Origin: Cephaloticoccus capnophilus
GTDB lineage: Bacteria > Verrucomicrobiota > Verrucomicrobiia > Opitutales > Opitutaceae
Length of the DNA stretch: 35,146 nt
Direction of reading: 5' to 3'
Assembly (NCBI RefSeq): GCF_001580045.1
Contig: NZ_LSZP01000035.1
Coordinates: forward strand, 1-35,146
Positions 16,424 through 22,994 of this stretch are shown here, one piece after another (position 1 is the first letter of the stretch; each line of letters starts with the position of its first letter). The position numbers and the translations under genes are program-made. The notes under the pieces were generated by a model that made no database searches, was not told where the DNA came from, and saw only the letters and a program-made list of their open reading frames with translations.

Positions 16424-16446
16424 CCGCCGCAGGCGGTTTTATTTTG
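16424..16446 (+). terminator. Rho-independent terminator candidate after LivJ copy 1
   Basis: ccgcc-gca-ggcgg (16424-16436) followed by ttttatttt. The stem is short but the T-rich tail is good. Read on the opposite strand, this segment closely matches the right end of the 335-bp repeat (gcc-aaataaaac-n-gcctgcggc). Confidence 0.6.
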
Positions 16447-16453
16447 GCACCGC

Positions 16454-17062
16454 TTACTGCGCGCCCAATTCATAAAGGGCGTAGCCGGCGCGGAGGTTGG
16501 GCCGCCAATGACAGGGGCTTTTCCAATCGCCCAGCAGGTGTGCGTGGCGGAGGATGCGTATCTGCTTCACGGCGCAGAAGTGTTCGAAATCGTCAATGGT
16601 GAGCGGATTGGCGGGGCGGCTCTCGAACCACTCGGTCGTGTAAATCGCGTTGCGCGGTTTGCGTCCGCGCAGGAGCGCGGCGAAGCGGTTGCGCCAATAC
16701 CCGTGGTTGACGAAGCCGACTGTTACGGCGCGACTCACGCGTAGTGCTTCCAGAATTACGGCACTCGGATTGCTGAGTTCTTGGATAGTGCGCGAGCAGA
16801 TGACGTGGTCGAAGTGTCCGTCGTCAAAGCGGCGCGTAAAGGTGTGGATGTCGCCTTGGTAGGCGGTGACGCCGCGCCGCACACAGGCGGTGATTTTCCC
16901 GAAATCCTGGTCAACGCCGATGCCCGCGATGTCCTTAGTCTGCTTGAGGTAGGTGAGCAGTTCGCCGCGCCCGCAGCCGAGGTCGAGCACATGAGTGCGG
17001 GGCTGCACCCATTGGCCGATGATTTCCATATCGATGGTGCGTTTCTCGGTGGGCAGGGGCAT
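16454..17062 (-). CDS. metW: Methionine biosynthesis protein MetW
   Basis: 202-residue Rossmann methyltransferase-like protein. SAM-binding-type motif HVLDLGCGRGELL starts near residue 24, followed by GVDQDFGKITACVRRGV and SRTIQELSNP, which together are characteristic of MetW. In bacteria MetW is encoded next to metX and is reported to be needed for, or to act with, homoserine O-acyltransferase in methionine synthesis. Here it lies 81 bases downstream of metX on the same strand, the expected arrangement. ATG 17062 is used; Met12 is an alternative. The 127-bp repeat begins 43 bases beyond its stop codon. Confidence 0.92.
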   Translation of the reverse strand: MPLPTEKRTIDMEIIGQWVQPRTHVLDLGCGRGELLTYLKQTKDIAGIGVDQDFGKITACVRRGVTAYQGDIHTFTRRFDDGHFDHVICSRTIQELSNPSAVILEALRVSRAVTVGFVNHGYWRNRFAALLRGRKPRNAIYTTEWFESRPANPLTIDDFEHFCAVKQIRILRHAHLLGDWKSPCHWRPNLRAGYALYELGAQ

Positions 17063-17143
17063 TGTTTTGGTTTCTTGGGGGGAGAGGGCGCGGAGTTTAG
17101 GTGGGTCGAGCGGAGTTTTGGGCGAAGCTGAGCTGCGCGCGGG

Positions 17144-18409
17144 TTATATCGAAAAATCCAATACAAACTCGTCTTCTCGTTCCAAGAAGCCGCGCACGAT
17201 TTCGTAAAGGTCGGGCGATTCGAGGAGGAAGGAGTCGTGCCCGCGGTCGGTGGCGAGTTCGGCGTAGCTGGCGCGTTTACCCGCGCGCAGCAGGGTGAGC
17301 ACAATTTCGCGATTTTGCTCGGGCGGGAAGAGCCAATCGCTGGTGAAGCCGACGACGAGTGTCTCGGCCTGCACGGGGGCGAAGGCGCGCTCCAGCGAGC
17401 CGTAGGCGTGCGCGAGGTCGAAGTGGTCGAGCGCACGCGTGATGTAGAGGTAGGAGTTGGCGTCGAAGCGGTTGATGAAGCTTTGGCCTTGGTAGCGCAG
17501 GTAGCTTTCTACCTCGAACTGGATGTCGAAGGAGTAGGAGTCTTGGGCTTCTGCGGCGGCGCGTTTGCGGCGGCCAAATTTACGCTCCATCGATGCGTCC
17601 GAGAGGTAGGTGATATGCGCCATCATTCGCGCAATGGCGAGGCCCACGCGGGGGCCGCCGTCGGGCGGGTAGTTGCCCGCTTCCCAAGCGGGATCCTGCA
17701 TAATGGCTTGGCGGCCCACTTCGTTAAATGCGATGGCTTGCGCGCCTTCGCGCGCGGTTGTCGCCATCGCGAGGACGCGCCGCACAAAGTTGGGGTAAAG
17801 GATTGCCCAGAGCAGGGCCTGCATGCCGCCCATCGATCCGCCGATTACGGCATGGAGCTTTTCGACACGCAGGTGCTCGAGCAGCCGCTTTTGCGAGCGC
17901 ACCATGTCGTTGATGGTGACGAAGGGGAAACTGATGCCGTAGCTCTTGCCAGTCTCGGGGTTGATCGACGAGGGGCCGGTCGTGCCCGAACAGCCGCCTA
18001 GGCAGTTGGCACAGATGACAAAAAAACGGTCGGTATCGACCGCGCGGCCCGGCCCGATTAAGTGATCCCACCAACCAGGTTTGCGGTCTGCAGCGCTGTG
18101 GCGGCCTGCGCAGTGGTGGTCGCCGCTAAGCGCGTGGCAGATGAGCACAGCGTTGTCGCGCGCGGCGTTGAGTTGCCCGTAAGTCTCGTAGCGCAGCGTG
18201 AAGCCCGGCAGCACTTGCCCGCTTTTAAAAGTAAAGGGCTCCGCGCAAACGAAGTCGCGCGGCGTGACGATGCCCACGCCGTCATTGCGCACTTCATCGT
18301 TTGCGTCATCCGCGCTGTAGTCTGCGCGGGGTTCTTGGGCGCGATCTGCCTCGTCGTCGTGCGCACTGGGGGCGCGGGGAGTCGAGGAGCTAGCATCCAA
18401 ATTGGGCAT
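17144..18409 (-). CDS. metX: Homoserine O-acyltransferase MetX
   Basis: Transfers an acetyl or succinyl group from CoA to L-homoserine, the committed step to methionine. 421 residues from ATG 18409; a TTG 13 codons upstream is less likely. Residues 1-45 are an acidic, low-complexity extension not usual for the family. The alpha/beta-hydrolase core has CLGGCSGTTGPSS (oxyanion region), nucleophile Ser192 in GGSMGG, Asp358 in FTSDWLFPP and His391 in RGHDSFLL. Whether acetyl- or succinyl-CoA is used cannot be settled by eye. It is followed by metW. The leader can form a hairpin set (18441-18481) and lies next to 335-bp repeat copy B. Confidence 0.92.
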   Translation of the reverse strand: MPNLDASSSTPRAPSAHDDEADRAQEPRADYSADDANDEVRNDGVGIVTPRDFVCAEPFTFKSGQVLPGFTLRYETYGQLNAARDNAVLICHALSGDHHCAGRHSAADRKPGWWDHLIGPGRAVDTDRFFVICANCLGGCSGTTGPSSINPETGKSYGISFPFVTINDMVRSQKRLLEHLRVEKLHAVIGGSMGGMQALLWAILYPNFVRRVLAMATTAREGAQAIAFNEVGRQAIMQDPAWEAGNYPPDGGPRVGLAIARMMAHITYLSDASMERKFGRRKRAAAEAQDSYSFDIQFEVESYLRYQGQSFINRFDANSYLYITRALDHFDLAHAYGSLERAFAPVQAETLVVGFTSDWLFPPEQNREIVLTLLRAGKRASYAELATDRGHDSFLLESPDLYEIVRGFLEREDEFVLDFSI

Positions 18410-18440
18410 GGTGCACAGCACACAGAAGAAAAGGGAACCC

Positions 18441-18481
18441 TGAGGCAAGCGGTCGTCGCAGTGACTGTGTCACCTTCCTCA
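18441..18481 (-). promoter_or_regulatory. Nested stem-loop in the metX leader
   Basis: On the minus strand, tgagg (18481-18477) can pair with cctca (18445-18441), enclosing gtgac-aca-gtcac (18473-18461). It sits 32 bases before the metX ATG. It does not match the SAM or SAH riboswitch cores I know, so it is only a candidate leader structure. Confidence 0.25.
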
Positions 18482-18591
18482 AAGTCAGAGTAAGCGTGGC
18501 CCGCGCCCGCTTCATCCCGCTCGCGCGGTCAGTGTCAGAGGTCACAGAGCTCCACTACGCGTGGGGCGGCAGCGTGTCGCTGCACCCATTT

Positions 18592-18640
18592 AGATTTTGG
18601 TTTCTTTTCTGCGCGTCGCGCAGAAAAGAAACCAAAATCT
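18592..18640. repeat. Variable 23-bp hairpin of repeat copy B
   Basis: Perfect inverted repeat, arms 18592-18614 and 18618-18640, loop gtc. The arm begins agattttggtttc and ends ttctgcgc. It sits in the position of the copy A hairpin after the shared tgcacccattt but shares no arm sequence with it. Confidence 0.9.
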
Positions 18641-18848
18641 GAAAAGGAGCCCAAACTTGGAGGCGAAGGGTTACTGGTGATTTCTCCCGCTTCGCCCAAA
18701 CGGGTTATCACTCTACTTTCCCTTTTACTCCTCTCCCTGTCGCAACGCGACAGGGGGGAATGCTTTCAAATTTGGGATTTCGCTTTCGCGCGATAGCGCG
18801 ATGAGAAATCCCAAATTAAATGGACGGCGGGCCAACGAGCCCGCCGCC

Positions 18849-18869
18849 AAATAAAACAGCCTGCGGCTG
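18849..18869 (-). terminator. Terminator of yebC inside repeat copy B
   Basis: On the minus strand cagcc-gca-ggctg (18869-18857) is followed by ttttattt. It begins about 30 bases after the yebC stop and so is placed to end that transcript. The stem is short. Confidence 0.5.
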
Positions 18870-18897
18870 CGCACCACGCGCAGTGGAAAAGTGCAGC

Positions 18898-19653
18898 TTA
18901 CTCGTGAGCGGCGTTGCTGACGGCGTCGTCGAGTTCTTCGTTGGAGAAGACGGCTTGGACGTCGTCGAGGTCTTCGAGGACGTCGTGGAGTTTGAGGAGG
19001 GTTTTGGCGACTTGGGCATCGGTCACGGCGATGGTGCTCGTGGGGATGTAGCTGATCTCTGCGCTTTCGGTTTTGATGCCGGCGGTTTCGAGTGCGTGGA
19101 GGACTTTGTCGAAGTCGTGGAGGTCGCAGCGCACTTCGTAGCCCTCGTCGCTGACGATGACGTCGTCGGCTCCGGCCTCGAGGGCGACTTCCATGAGTTG
19201 GTCTTCGCTGGCGGCTTGGTCTTTGGTGATGAGGAACTGACCGGCGTGGAGGAACTGGAAGGCGACGGAGCCGCTTTGGGCGAGGTTACCGCCGAGTTTG
19301 GAGAAGGCGGAGCGGACTTCTTGTGCGCTGCGGGTTTTGTTATCGGTGGTGACTTTGACGATGAAGGCGACGCCGCCCGGGCCGTAGCCCTCGTAGGCGA
19401 GTTCCTCAAAGACGACGCCGGGGAGTTCGCCGGTGCCTTTCTTAATGGCGCGATCGACGTTGTCGGCGGGCATGTTGGCGTCGCGGGCCTTGAGGAGCAG
19501 GGTGCGCAGGCGGGCGTTGCTGTCGGGGTCGCCGCCGCCGGCTTTGGCGGCGAGGGTGATGTCGCGCGAGAGGCGCGAGAAGACTTTGCCTTTGCGCGCA
19601 TCGGTGACGGCTTTGATGCGTTTGACCTTTGACCACTTGTTATGTCCAGCCAT
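18898..19653 (-). CDS. YebC/PmpR-family protein
   Basis: 251 residues, full length for the family. The N-terminus MAGHNKWSKVKRIKAVTDAR and the segments LSRDITLAAKAGGGDPDSN, RDANMPADNVDRAIKKGTGE and YEGYGPGGVAFIVKVTTDNK are invariant YebC signatures. Members are cytoplasmic. They were described as transcriptional regulators (PmpR) and, for some, as factors that help ribosomes through proline stretches, so the role here is open. Upstream on the same strand, yidC ends 153 bases before its start; that gap is GC-rich with no clear signal. The 335-bp repeat begins 11 bases after its stop. Confidence 0.93.
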   Translation of the reverse strand: MAGHNKWSKVKRIKAVTDARKGKVFSRLSRDITLAAKAGGGDPDSNARLRTLLLKARDANMPADNVDRAIKKGTGELPGVVFEELAYEGYGPGGVAFIVKVTTDNKTRSAQEVRSAFSKLGGNLAQSGSVAFQFLHAGQFLITKDQAASEDQLMEVALEAGADDVIVSDEGYEVRCDLHDFDKVLHALETAGIKTESAEISYIPTSTIAVTDAQVAKTLLKLHDVLEDLDDVQAVFSNEELDDAVSNAAHE

Positions 19654-19806
19654 GACGAGGAAGAGAGGTGTGAGAGGGAGGGGAAGTGTTGCGGAGGGAG
19701 GGAAAGGCTCGCGCGGGCGAGCGTGCGGCGGGCGCGCTCGGGTGCGCGGCGTTTTCGTTTTGCGGGGGTGAAGTCTGTGCGGGCGAGGCGAAGTGCCTAC
19801 GCGGTT

Positions 19807-21681
19807 TTACGGTTTTTTGCGCGCGGGCGGAGTGACGTTTTTCAATGGTTTGCCGCGCTTGCCGCTACTAGCTCCGCCTAGATCGGTGGCGGTGGGCGCG
19901 GGGCCGTCGGTTTTCATCCGGTTAATGACGAGTTGTTGGCCGATGGTGAAGATGCCGTTGACGGTGGAGTAGAGGGCGAGCGCGCAGGAGAAGTTGTAGC
20001 AGAAGAGGGTAAACATCCAGGGCATGAACTTGAGCAGCTTGGCCTGCATGTTATCGGCGGAGGGCGTGGGCGTGAGCCGCATCTGGATAATCATCGTCGC
20101 GCCCATGAGGATGGGCATGATGTTGATCGGCAGCCCAAAGATGCGTGCGACGGTGTCGGGCGCGCTCAGGTCGGAGGCCCACAGGAAGGACTCGAAGCGC
20201 AGTTCGGAGGCCGTGCGCAGCATGACGAAGAAGCCGATGAAGAAGGGCATGGTAACGAGGATCGGCAGGCAGCCTCCCGCTGGGTTTACCTTGTTCCGCT
20301 TAAAGAGCTCCATCGTGGCCTGCTGCATCTTTTGCGGGTTGTCCTTAAATTTTTCGCGCAGGGCCTGCATCTCGGGCTGGATTTTTTGCATGCGCTTGGC
20401 GGAGCGCGAGGCGGCGAGTGTGAGCGGCAGGAAGACGATTTTGAGGGTGAGAGTGGTGAGGACGACGGCCCAGCCCCAAGCCCACTTGGGGGAGAGGGGC
20501 GAGAGCCAGCCGTGCACCCAGTTCATCATGGTGAGGAGCGTTTGGCTGAAGAACCGGAACATGCCGTAGTTCATCACCTTGTCTTGGTTGGCCTTAAAAT
20601 TGTCGCTGTTGGAGAGGCGCGGGTAGGCTTTTGGGCCGATGTAAAAGTCCATCGCGAGTGTGGAGCTTTCCTGCGGGGCGAGCGGCCGTAGGTCGAAGAG
20701 TGCCTCGGCCCCGAGTCCGTAACTGGTCGCGTGTGGGATGTCGGGATTTTCGGCGATGGGGACACGGCGGGTAACGATGCCGACGGCGGGCTCGGCGGGT
20801 GTGAGGATGCTCGCGAAGAAGCGGTTGCCCAGCGAGGCCCAGCGCACGGTCGCATGGGTGGGGAGCTCGGGTGTGGGCTCGCGCGAGCCGATTCCGAAGA
20901 GGCTGAGGAAGCCGCCGCCTTTTAGCCGCGTGTGCTCGATGAAGTGCTGTTTCTTGCCGTCAGAGTAGCCGCTGGTGAGTTGCTGGCCGTAGACGTCTTC
21001 GCCAGTGGCGCGGACGGTGCCGAGGCTGAGCGCGAGGCGGGGCAGGGCGAGCGTATCGCCGCTGAGGTTGCGAAGGGTGGTCTCGTGTTGGAGTTGATAC
21101 GGGTCAGTGCCGGGCTCCGAGCCGTCGGGCAAGTAGTAGCGGCGCGTGAGTTCGAGGCGGCCCGAGTCGAGGCGCGCGCGGTAGATGACTTCGCGCGGGT
21201 TTTGGGAGACGACTTCAAAGGCGGCTCCGAGCGCGCCGACTCCGGGCAGTGTATTGATGCCGAGCATCGGGCCGGTGCGGACTTGGTTAAAAACAAAGTG
21301 GTGGCTGCTGCCGAGTTCCTGCGGGAAGCGGCGCAGGGCGACCTCCTCAATGGCGGCGCTGCGATTGCTCAGGCGCACTTCGATAAAGGCGTTGGCGAGG
21401 AGCGCGGTCGTTTCGCCGGTCGCGCTGGGGGCGAGTGCTTTGATCTCGGCGGTCGCTGGGCCTGCAGTGGCGACGAGCGTCGGAGCGACGGGCGCACCGC
21501 CGGGCGTGGCGATCGTGCCGCTCGGGGCGGCGACTCCGGCGGGCTGTTGGCCCGCGGTGGCGGGCGCGTGTTGAGCGGGGAGTGGGGGCGGCGCAGCGGC
21601 TTGCCGCTGCGCGCTAAAATACATGGCGGCGAAAGCGGCCATGAGCAGGGCCACGCCGACGACGGTGTTTTTCTTATCCAT
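19807..21681 (-). CDS. yidC: Membrane protein insertase YidC
   Basis: 624 residues. The N-terminal membrane anchor ([19 protein letters not shown]) is followed by an Ala/Pro linker, then the large periplasmic beta-sandwich domain of Gram-negative YidC (about 90-370). The conserved insertase domain follows ([20 protein letters not shown], then [40 protein letters not shown] and [20 protein letters not shown]), with five membrane helices and a basic C-terminal tail. It inserts and folds inner-membrane proteins, with or without SecYEG. Its start overlaps the end of yidD by 8 bases, so translation is coupled within the rpmH-rnpA-yidD-yidC cluster. Confidence 0.96.
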   Translation of the reverse strand: MDKKNTVVGVALLMAAFAAMYFSAQRQAAAPPPLPAQHAPATAGQQPAGVAAPSGTIATPGGAPVAPTLVATAGPATAEIKALAPSATGETTALLANAFIEVRLSNRSAAIEEVALRRFPQELGSSHHFVFNQVRTGPMLGINTLPGVGALGAAFEVVSQNPREVIYRARLDSGRLELTRRYYLPDGSEPGTDPYQLQHETTLRNLSGDTLALPRLALSLGTVRATGEDVYGQQLTSGYSDGKKQHFIEHTRLKGGGFLSLFGIGSREPTPELPTHATVRWASLGNRFFASILTPAEPAVGIVTRRVPIAENPDIPHATSYGLGAEALFDLRPLAPQESSTLAMDFYIGPKAYPRLSNSDNFKANQDKVMNYGMFRFFSQTLLTMMNWVHGWLSPLSPKWAWGWAVVLTTLTLKIVFLPLTLAASRSAKRMQKIQPEMQALREKFKDNPQKMQQATMELFKRNKVNPAGGCLPILVTMPFFIGFFVMLRTASELRFESFLWASDLSAPDTVARIFGLPINIMPILMGATMIIQMRLTPTPSADNMQAKLLKFMPWMFTLFCYNFSCALALYSTVNGIFTIGQQLVINRMKTDGPAPTATDLGGASSGKRGKPLKNVTPPARKKP

Positions 21682-22045
21682 TAGTTCGTAGAGTAGTTGG
21701 GAAAGGGGGGGCGTGTGTGACTCGTGTGCAGCTCATCCGTGCGGCAGAAGGCCCCGAGCGCATTTGCTTCGGTGGCGGCACGGGGTCGAGCCCGCCCGGG
21801 TGCAGCGGTGTGCATTTGAGGAGGCGGATGAGCGCGAGCCAAGTGCCGCGCAATGCGCCGTGGCTTTGCAAGGCTTCGGCGGCGTAGTGCGAGCAGGTCG
21901 GGTAAAACCGGCACCCGCACGCGGGCCCAAAAATAACGGGCAGCACGGGCGAGAGCGTTTTTTGGTAAAGACGCACGAGCGCGAGGAGCCCGTTGGCAGG
22001 GAGGCGGACGAGCCCGCGAATGGCTCTTTTAAGAAAGCGATTCAT
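21674..22045 (-). CDS. yidD: Membrane protein insertion efficiency factor YidD
   Basis: 123 residues. The family core is complete: [20 protein letters not shown], then [21 protein letters not shown] with the conserved cysteines, then [20 protein letters not shown] short amphipathic N-terminus and a poorly conserved tail of about 30 residues flank it. YidD is thought to assist YidC-dependent insertion. It lies 6 bases after rnpA and overlaps yidC by 8 bases, the standard order. Confidence 0.95.
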   Translation of the reverse strand: MNRFLKRAIRGLVRLPANGLLALVRLYQKTLSPVLPVIFGPACGCRFYPTCSHYAAEALQSHGALRGTWLALIRLLKCTPLHPGGLDPVPPPKQMRSGPSAARMSCTRVTHAPPFPTTLRTNG

Positions 22046-22051
22046 GGCTGT

Positions 22052-22507
22052 TTAGCGTGCGTTTCCTAGCCGCCGACACAGGTCGGCAAAACGGGTTTCG
22101 AGCACCGCCCACGGAAGCCCGTTAAGCAGGCGGCGGGCGACGAGGAGTAGGTCGCCGTCGGGCGGGAGCTTTTGTTGGTGAAGGCGGAAAAGCGCGCGCA
22201 GCCGCCGCTTGGCGCGATTGCGCTGGACGGCATTTCCTACGGCGGCACGGGAAGCGACCACGCCGAGCCGTAGGCTCGCGTTAGCTTGCGGGCGGCTCGT
22301 TAGCGGCCGGTCAGGCCGGATGCTTGCCGGCTTTGGGCAAGCCAACCACCACGCGGTGAAGGCGTCGCACTGGTGGCGACGTCCTGCCTGCCGCACGGTT
22401 TGGAAATCGCTCTGAGTGCGCAGGTGCTGCTCTGGAAGGAGGCGTGTGGCACGTGGCACCGGCGCGGGCGGGTTTCTGGGTGCGGCGGAGGTTTGCCTAA
22501 CGCTCAA
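22052..22507 (-). CDS. rnpA: Ribonuclease P protein component
   Basis: Basic protein subunit that helps the RNase P RNA mature tRNA 5' ends. Diagnostic segment AVGNAVQRNRAKRRLRALFR at about 89-108, preceded by LRTQSDFQTVRQAGRR, which is the normal N-terminal part of RnpA. The longest frame starts at TTG 22507, three bases after the rpmH stop; a GTG at 22459 would give MPRATRLLPEQHLRTQSDFQ and fits the family length better, so the start is uncertain. Residues 57-78 form an Arg/Pro-rich insertion. It is tightly spaced between rpmH and yidD. Confidence 0.9.
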   Translation of the reverse strand: MSVRQTSAAPRNPPAPVPRATRLLPEQHLRTQSDFQTVRQAGRRHQCDAFTAWWLACPKPASIRPDRPLTSRPQANASLRLGVVASRAAVGNAVQRNRAKRRLRALFRLHQQKLPPDGDLLLVARRLLNGLPWAVLETRFADLCRRLGNAR

Positions 22508-22510
22508 GCG

Positions 22511-22648
22511 TTAGACGACGGTGAGGCGTTTGCGGCCCTTGGCGCGGCGGGCGGCGAGCACTTTGCGGCCGCTGGCGGTGGCCTTACGGGCACGGAAACC
22601 AATCTGACGGGCGCGCTTCTTGCGGTGTGGGCGGAAAGTCGGTTGCAT
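22511..22648 (-). CDS. rpmH: 50S ribosomal protein L34
   Basis: A 45-residue basic protein. It begins [20 protein letters not shown] and ends [14 protein letters not shown]-type residues ([16 protein letters not shown]), matching L34 throughout (RP.RKKR, GFRAR, GR.VL..RR.KGRK.L). It is the first gene of the rpmH-rnpA-yidD-yidC operon. dnaA, its common divergent neighbour, is absent; the upstream side holds a repeat and a hydrolase gene. Confidence 0.95.
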   Translation of the reverse strand: MQPTFRPHRKKRARQIGFRARKATASGRKVLAARRAKGRKRLTVV

Positions 22649-22673
22649 AGGTTTGAGTCGTTAAGAGGTGAGG

Positions 22674-22702
22674 GAAGTGCCGAAGCGCCGCGCCCATGTC
22701 AA
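22674..22702 (-). promoter_or_regulatory. Candidate rpmH promoter
   Basis: A perfect TTGACA on the minus strand (22702-22697), 49 bases before the rpmH ATG. At 17 bases spacing the -10 position reads CACTTC, a poor match, so the call rests on the -35 box and the location. Confidence 0.3.
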
Positions 22703-22749
22703 CGGCGGTCTTTGCGGCGATGTATCAATCGTGCCGCAAATTCGTTTCC

Positions 22750-22876
22750 GTGACCACGCACCAAAGCGCAAACCTCGCCGTGAACGGCGGGGTCAAGCGA
22801 GGCATTCCTTCATTTGGAGCCGCAGGCTCCCCTAACTGGTGGCGGAGAAGCTCCGACCGCAGGGGCGGAGTTCTTC
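22750..22876. repeat. 127-bp hairpin repeat, copy B
   Basis: Second copy of the element at 16284-16410, equal in length and in the same orientation. Stems are cctcgccg-tgaa-cggcgggg (one G-T wobble) and ggagcc-gca-ggctcc, then the ctccg...cggag region. It occupies the gap between rpmH (-) and the glycoside hydrolase gene (+), the only other structure in the 346-bp gap being the rpmH promoter candidate. No ORF. Confidence 0.85.
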
Positions 22877-22994
22877 ACTTAGTTGCGTAGTTCACGCAGT
22901 CCGCGCGGCTTGTCTTTTGGGCGGCTGTGGCGCCAATTCTTGGGCGCGACTGGTGTCGTGTTTTTCGCCAACCGCTAAGCCCTCTATTCCCCAC

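Larger units (their letters stand above)
18552..18886. repeat. 335-bp dispersed multi-hairpin repeat, copy B
   Basis: Second copy of the element at 3167-3501, in the same orientation, filling most of the 488-bp gap between metX and yebC. Left terminus ccactacgcgtgg (18552-18564), right terminus ccacgcgcagtgg (18874-18886, one mismatch to a perfect inverted repeat). Conserved internal stems are 18769-18781 / 18805-18817 and the cggcgggc/gcccgccg stem; ccctgtcgc-aac-gcgacaggg is longer than in copy A. The main 23-bp hairpin (18592-18640) has an unrelated sequence. Small indels differ between copies, yet the overall length is equal. It ends 11 bases before the yebC stop codon. Confidence 0.9.

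Noticed and set aside
16737-16747. cacgcgtagtg, an 11-base match to the terminus of the 335-bp repeat inside metW
   Set aside because: Lies in coding sequence with a normal metW translation; shorter than the 13-mer and explainable by chance in GC-rich DNA.
18410-18551. SAM or SAH riboswitch before metX
   Set aside because: No match to the conserved cores that I know; kept only as an unassigned leader hairpin.
3167-18886. CRISPR or phage explanation for the repeats
   Set aside because: Copies are single, far apart and contain internal hairpins; there are no spacers, cas genes, integrase or phage genes.
18820-19632. 270-codon ORF antisense to yebC
   Set aside because: Asp/Glu/Val/Gly-rich shadow; yebC is certain, and the ORF starts inside the repeat.
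19933-20691. 252-codon ORF antisense to yidC
   Set aside because: Shadow frame with no recognisable domain.
22649-22994. oriC next to rpmH
   Set aside because: No dnaA gene and no DnaA-box cluster (ttatccaca-like) on either strand.
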